Source of the DNA: Candidatus Thorarchaeota archaeon
GTDB lineage: Archaea; Asgardarchaeota; Thorarchaeia; Thorarchaeales; Thorarchaeaceae
Length of the DNA stretch: 7,414 nucleotides
NCBI GenBank assembly: GCA_029855925.1
Contig: JAGSHP010000306.1
Coordinates: forward strand, 1 to 7,414
Direction: 5' to 3'
Each line of letters begins with the position of its first letter. Within the stretch, counting starts at the first letter, position 1. Made by a program: the position numbers and the translations under genes. The notes beneath the pieces were generated by a model. That model ran no database searches. It was given only the letters and a program-made list of their open reading frames with translations, and was not told the DNA's origin. Positions 5,644 through 7,414 of this stretch are shown here, in pieces.

Positions 5644-7379
5644 GCAACGAGTCACTTCTCAAGAACTGCACCCTCTTTGACCCTGTCCGAGGAATCGATG
5701 GTGAGACCGTAGACATCGCAGTGCGCGATGGAAAGATTGTGGAGTCGGTCGGGCCCCGTGCAACTACAATCGAACTTCATCATCGTGTTGTGATGCCCGG
5801 TGGAGTGGACCTTCATTCGCATATCCTCGGAAGTAAGATTGGCATGGCGAGGACAATGATGCCTGAGTATCATCGTACCGATCCTGTTCCTCGGACTGAC
5901 ACGACTCGGGCTGGTGTCGGTGCCATTGTTCCCAGCTCCTTTGTTATTGGGTATCGCTATGCCCAAATGGGCTATACCACAGTGATCGAACCTGCTGTCC
6001 CTGCACTGAAGTCGCTGAATGTCTGGGAGGAGCTGGCTGATGTTCCTCATATTGATGTGGGGCTTCTCCCGATGTTCTCGAACAGCATGATCACCTATCA
6101 CTACCTACAGAATGATGATCCCAGCGGTCTTGCTGCCTACATTGCCTGGATCTTAAGAAAGACGGGCGGCATGGGGGTCAAGGTGGTCAATCCTGGTGGT
6201 ACCTATGCGTGGGCTCATGGAATGAACGTTCGCGAGCTCGACACGACGATTCCTGATTGGAACCTGACACCACGACAGATCATTAGAGGTCTCGTGGAGG
6301 CAGTCGAGAGTCTGGGCCTTCCCCATCCGGTCCATCTGCACCCGAACAACCTTGGAAAGGTCGGAAATATCGAGACCACCATTGCTCAGCTGGAGGCGGT
6401 TCGAGACCTCAAGGGTCACGGCGGGCGTAAGCATATCATCCACCTCACCCACATCTCATTTGACAGTCTGGGGATGCTGGACGAGGGAGTCCCTGAGTGG
6501 AAGTATGTCTCGTCTGGGGGGCTGGAGCTTGCCAAGTACGCAAACAAGAAGGACCACTTCACCGTAGACCTCGGGCAGATCACCTTTGGTCCTGCGATCA
6601 CAATGACTGGTGATGGACCGTTCCAGTTCTCTCTCTATCAGATGACGCACAACAAGTGGTCCAACCTATCAGTTGATGTGGAGTTGCCCGGAGGTGCTGG
6701 AATTGTTCCGTACATCTATAGTCCACGTTCACCAGCCAATGCCGTTCAGTGGTCCATTGCCCTAGAGTATGCCCTGAGCATTAGTGATGTGTGGCGATGC
6801 GTCATGACCACTGATAGCCCAAATGCGGGACCGTTCACACAATATCCTCTTGTCCTCTCTTGGTTAATGAGCCGTGACCAGCGTGAGAAGTGGATGGAGC
6901 GGATACATCCCTTCGCCAGGGAGAGGTCGACCGTCTCGGACATAGAACGCGAGTGGTCGCTCTATGAGGTTGCTATCTCTACAAGGGCTGCACCTGCTCG
7001 AATCCTAGGACTACCGAACAAGGGGCACCTCGGTGTGGGTGCAGATGCTGATATTGCCGTCTACGACATTGACCCAACAAAGGTCGACCTGGCCAAGAAT
7101 CCAGACCAGATCATTACCGCCTTTTCGAAGAGCTTCCTGACAATGAAGGGTGGTGCGATCGTTGCCAAGAAGGGCGAACTTGCGTCTGATGGACCTCGTG
7201 TAGTTCATACGGTCCGTCCTAGGCTTGACGTGACTCTTTGGAATCGCATAGACCACGAACTCGAAGAGCTGATGGGCCGCTACTATGTCCACTCATTCCA
7301 CAACTATGCTGTTCCGTCAAGATACCGAGAGGGACTGGAGCAGACAACTGAGATCGTCTCCGAGTCCGTTCCTCCATAG
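5640..7379 (+). CDS. fwdA: Formylmethanofuran dehydrogenase subunit A (amidohydrolase)
   Basis: This subunit takes the formate made by FwdB/FwdD and condenses it with methanofuran to formylmethanofuran. It is a dinuclear-metal amidohydrolase. At 579 residues it matches the family. Likely metal ligands are His59 and His61 in MPGGVDLHSH, Lys181 in GVKVVNPGG (carboxylated lysine in the solved enzyme), His residues in PVHLHPNN (232, 234) and HLTHISF (268, 271), and Asp392 in TTDSPNAGPF. MMPEYH (73-78) and GYRYAQMGYTTVIEPA (104-119) are further signatures. The segment LGLPNKGHLGVGADADIAVYD (456-476) is the usual amidohydrolase C-terminal turn into the small beta domain. The GTG start overlaps the fwdB TGA by four bases, so the pair is coupled. 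Where I recall His after the catalytic Asp (TDHPNG), this protein has Ser. Only 35 nt follow the stop; a downstream fwdC would begin at or beyond the edge. Confidence 0.95.
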   Translation: MSNESLLKNCTLFDPVRGIDGETVDIAVRDGKIVESVGPRATTIELHHRVVMPGGVDLHSHILGSKIGMARTMMPEYHRTDPVPRTDTTRAGVGAIVPSSFVIGYRYAQMGYTTVIEPAVPALKSLNVWEELADVPHIDVGLLPMFSNSMITYHYLQNDDPSGLAAYIAWILRKTGGMGVKVVNPGGTYAWAHGMNVRELDTTIPDWNLTPRQIIRGLVEAVESLGLPHPVHLHPNNLGKVGNIETTIAQLEAVRDLKGHGGRKHIIHLTHISFDSLGMLDEGVPEWKYVSSGGLELAKYANKKDHFTVDLGQITFGPAITMTGDGPFQFSLYQMTHNKWSNLSVDVELPGGAGIVPYIYSPRSPANAVQWSIALEYALSISDVWRCVMTTDSPNAGPFTQYPLVLSWLMSRDQREKWMERIHPFARERSTVSDIEREWSLYEVAISTRAAPARILGLPNKGHLGVGADADIAVYDIDPTKVDLAKNPDQIITAFSKSFLTMKGGAIVAKKGELASDGPRVVHTVRPRLDVTLWNRIDHELEELMGRYYVHSFHNYAVPSRYREGLEQTTEIVSESVPP

Positions 7380-7414
7380 CCACAAGGTCTCGCTCTAGTT
7401 CCACAGTGAAGAGC

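Noticed and set aside
5652..6101. A 149-residue minus-strand frame opposite fwdA
   Set aside because: Antisense shadow of a highly conserved gene, without motif or ribosome site.
7380..7414. Possible start of fwdC at the GTG at 7406
   Set aside because: Only three codons are visible and the nearest G-rich site is too far upstream, so a gene start cannot be supported.

Overview
The window looks like archaeal chromosome. The strongest marker is a run of three formylmethanofuran dehydrogenase genes (subunits D, B, A) filling the right half. This tungsten/molybdenum enzyme starts the methyl branch of the archaeal Wood-Ljungdahl pathway or of methanogenesis, and a related formyltransferase complex occurs in some methylotrophic bacteria. 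Subunit B keeps the metal-binding cysteine and the iron-sulfur motif, so this is a catalytic-type complex rather than the bacterial formyltransferase type. An archaeal-style VapB of the UPF0330/DUF217 type supports the same reading. A thiamine-dependent 2-oxoacid dehydrogenase E1 pair beside Fwd genes is not typical of methanogens. It would fit a mixed-metabolism archaeon such as an Asgard/Thorarchaeota-like or Archaeoglobus-like lineage, but that placement is inference and cannot be proven from this window.

Layout, left to right. (1) Positions 2-832, plus strand: the C-terminal part of a type III Mod-like DNA methyltransferase, cut by the window edge, with an unusual four-cysteine zinc-ribbon-like insert. 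(2) Positions 833-1001: a convergent intergenic gap with an imperfect hairpin. (3) Positions 1002-2945, minus strand: E1 beta and E1 alpha of a pyruvate/acetoin-type dehydrogenase, transcribed alpha then beta with no base between stop and start. No E2 or E3 gene is visible. (4) Positions 2946-3168: a divergent control region with a 12-bp palindrome in front of vapB. (5) Positions 3169-3789, plus strand: an intact VapB antitoxin followed by a VapC toxin gene broken by what looks like a single-base insertion and also lacking a conserved PIN aspartate. (6) Positions 3790-3924: a short spacer. (7) Positions 3925-7379, plus strand: fwdD, fwdB and fwdA, tightly coupled (3-nt gap, then a 4-nt overlap), almost certainly one operon that may continue past the window with fwdC.

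Working together: FwdB and FwdD form the pterin-metal active site that reduces CO2 to formate. FwdA is the dinuclear-metal amidohydrolase that condenses formate with methanofuran. The E1 pair would decarboxylate a 2-oxoacid or cleave acetoin using thiamine diphosphate. The methyltransferase and the decayed toxin-antitoxin pair are accessory genes set between these metabolic operons. I found no tRNA, rRNA, CRISPR array or insertion sequence. No wholly new system is evident; the most unusual items are the zinc-ribbon Mod protein, the E1 pair without E2/E3, and the decayed VapC beside an intact VapB.
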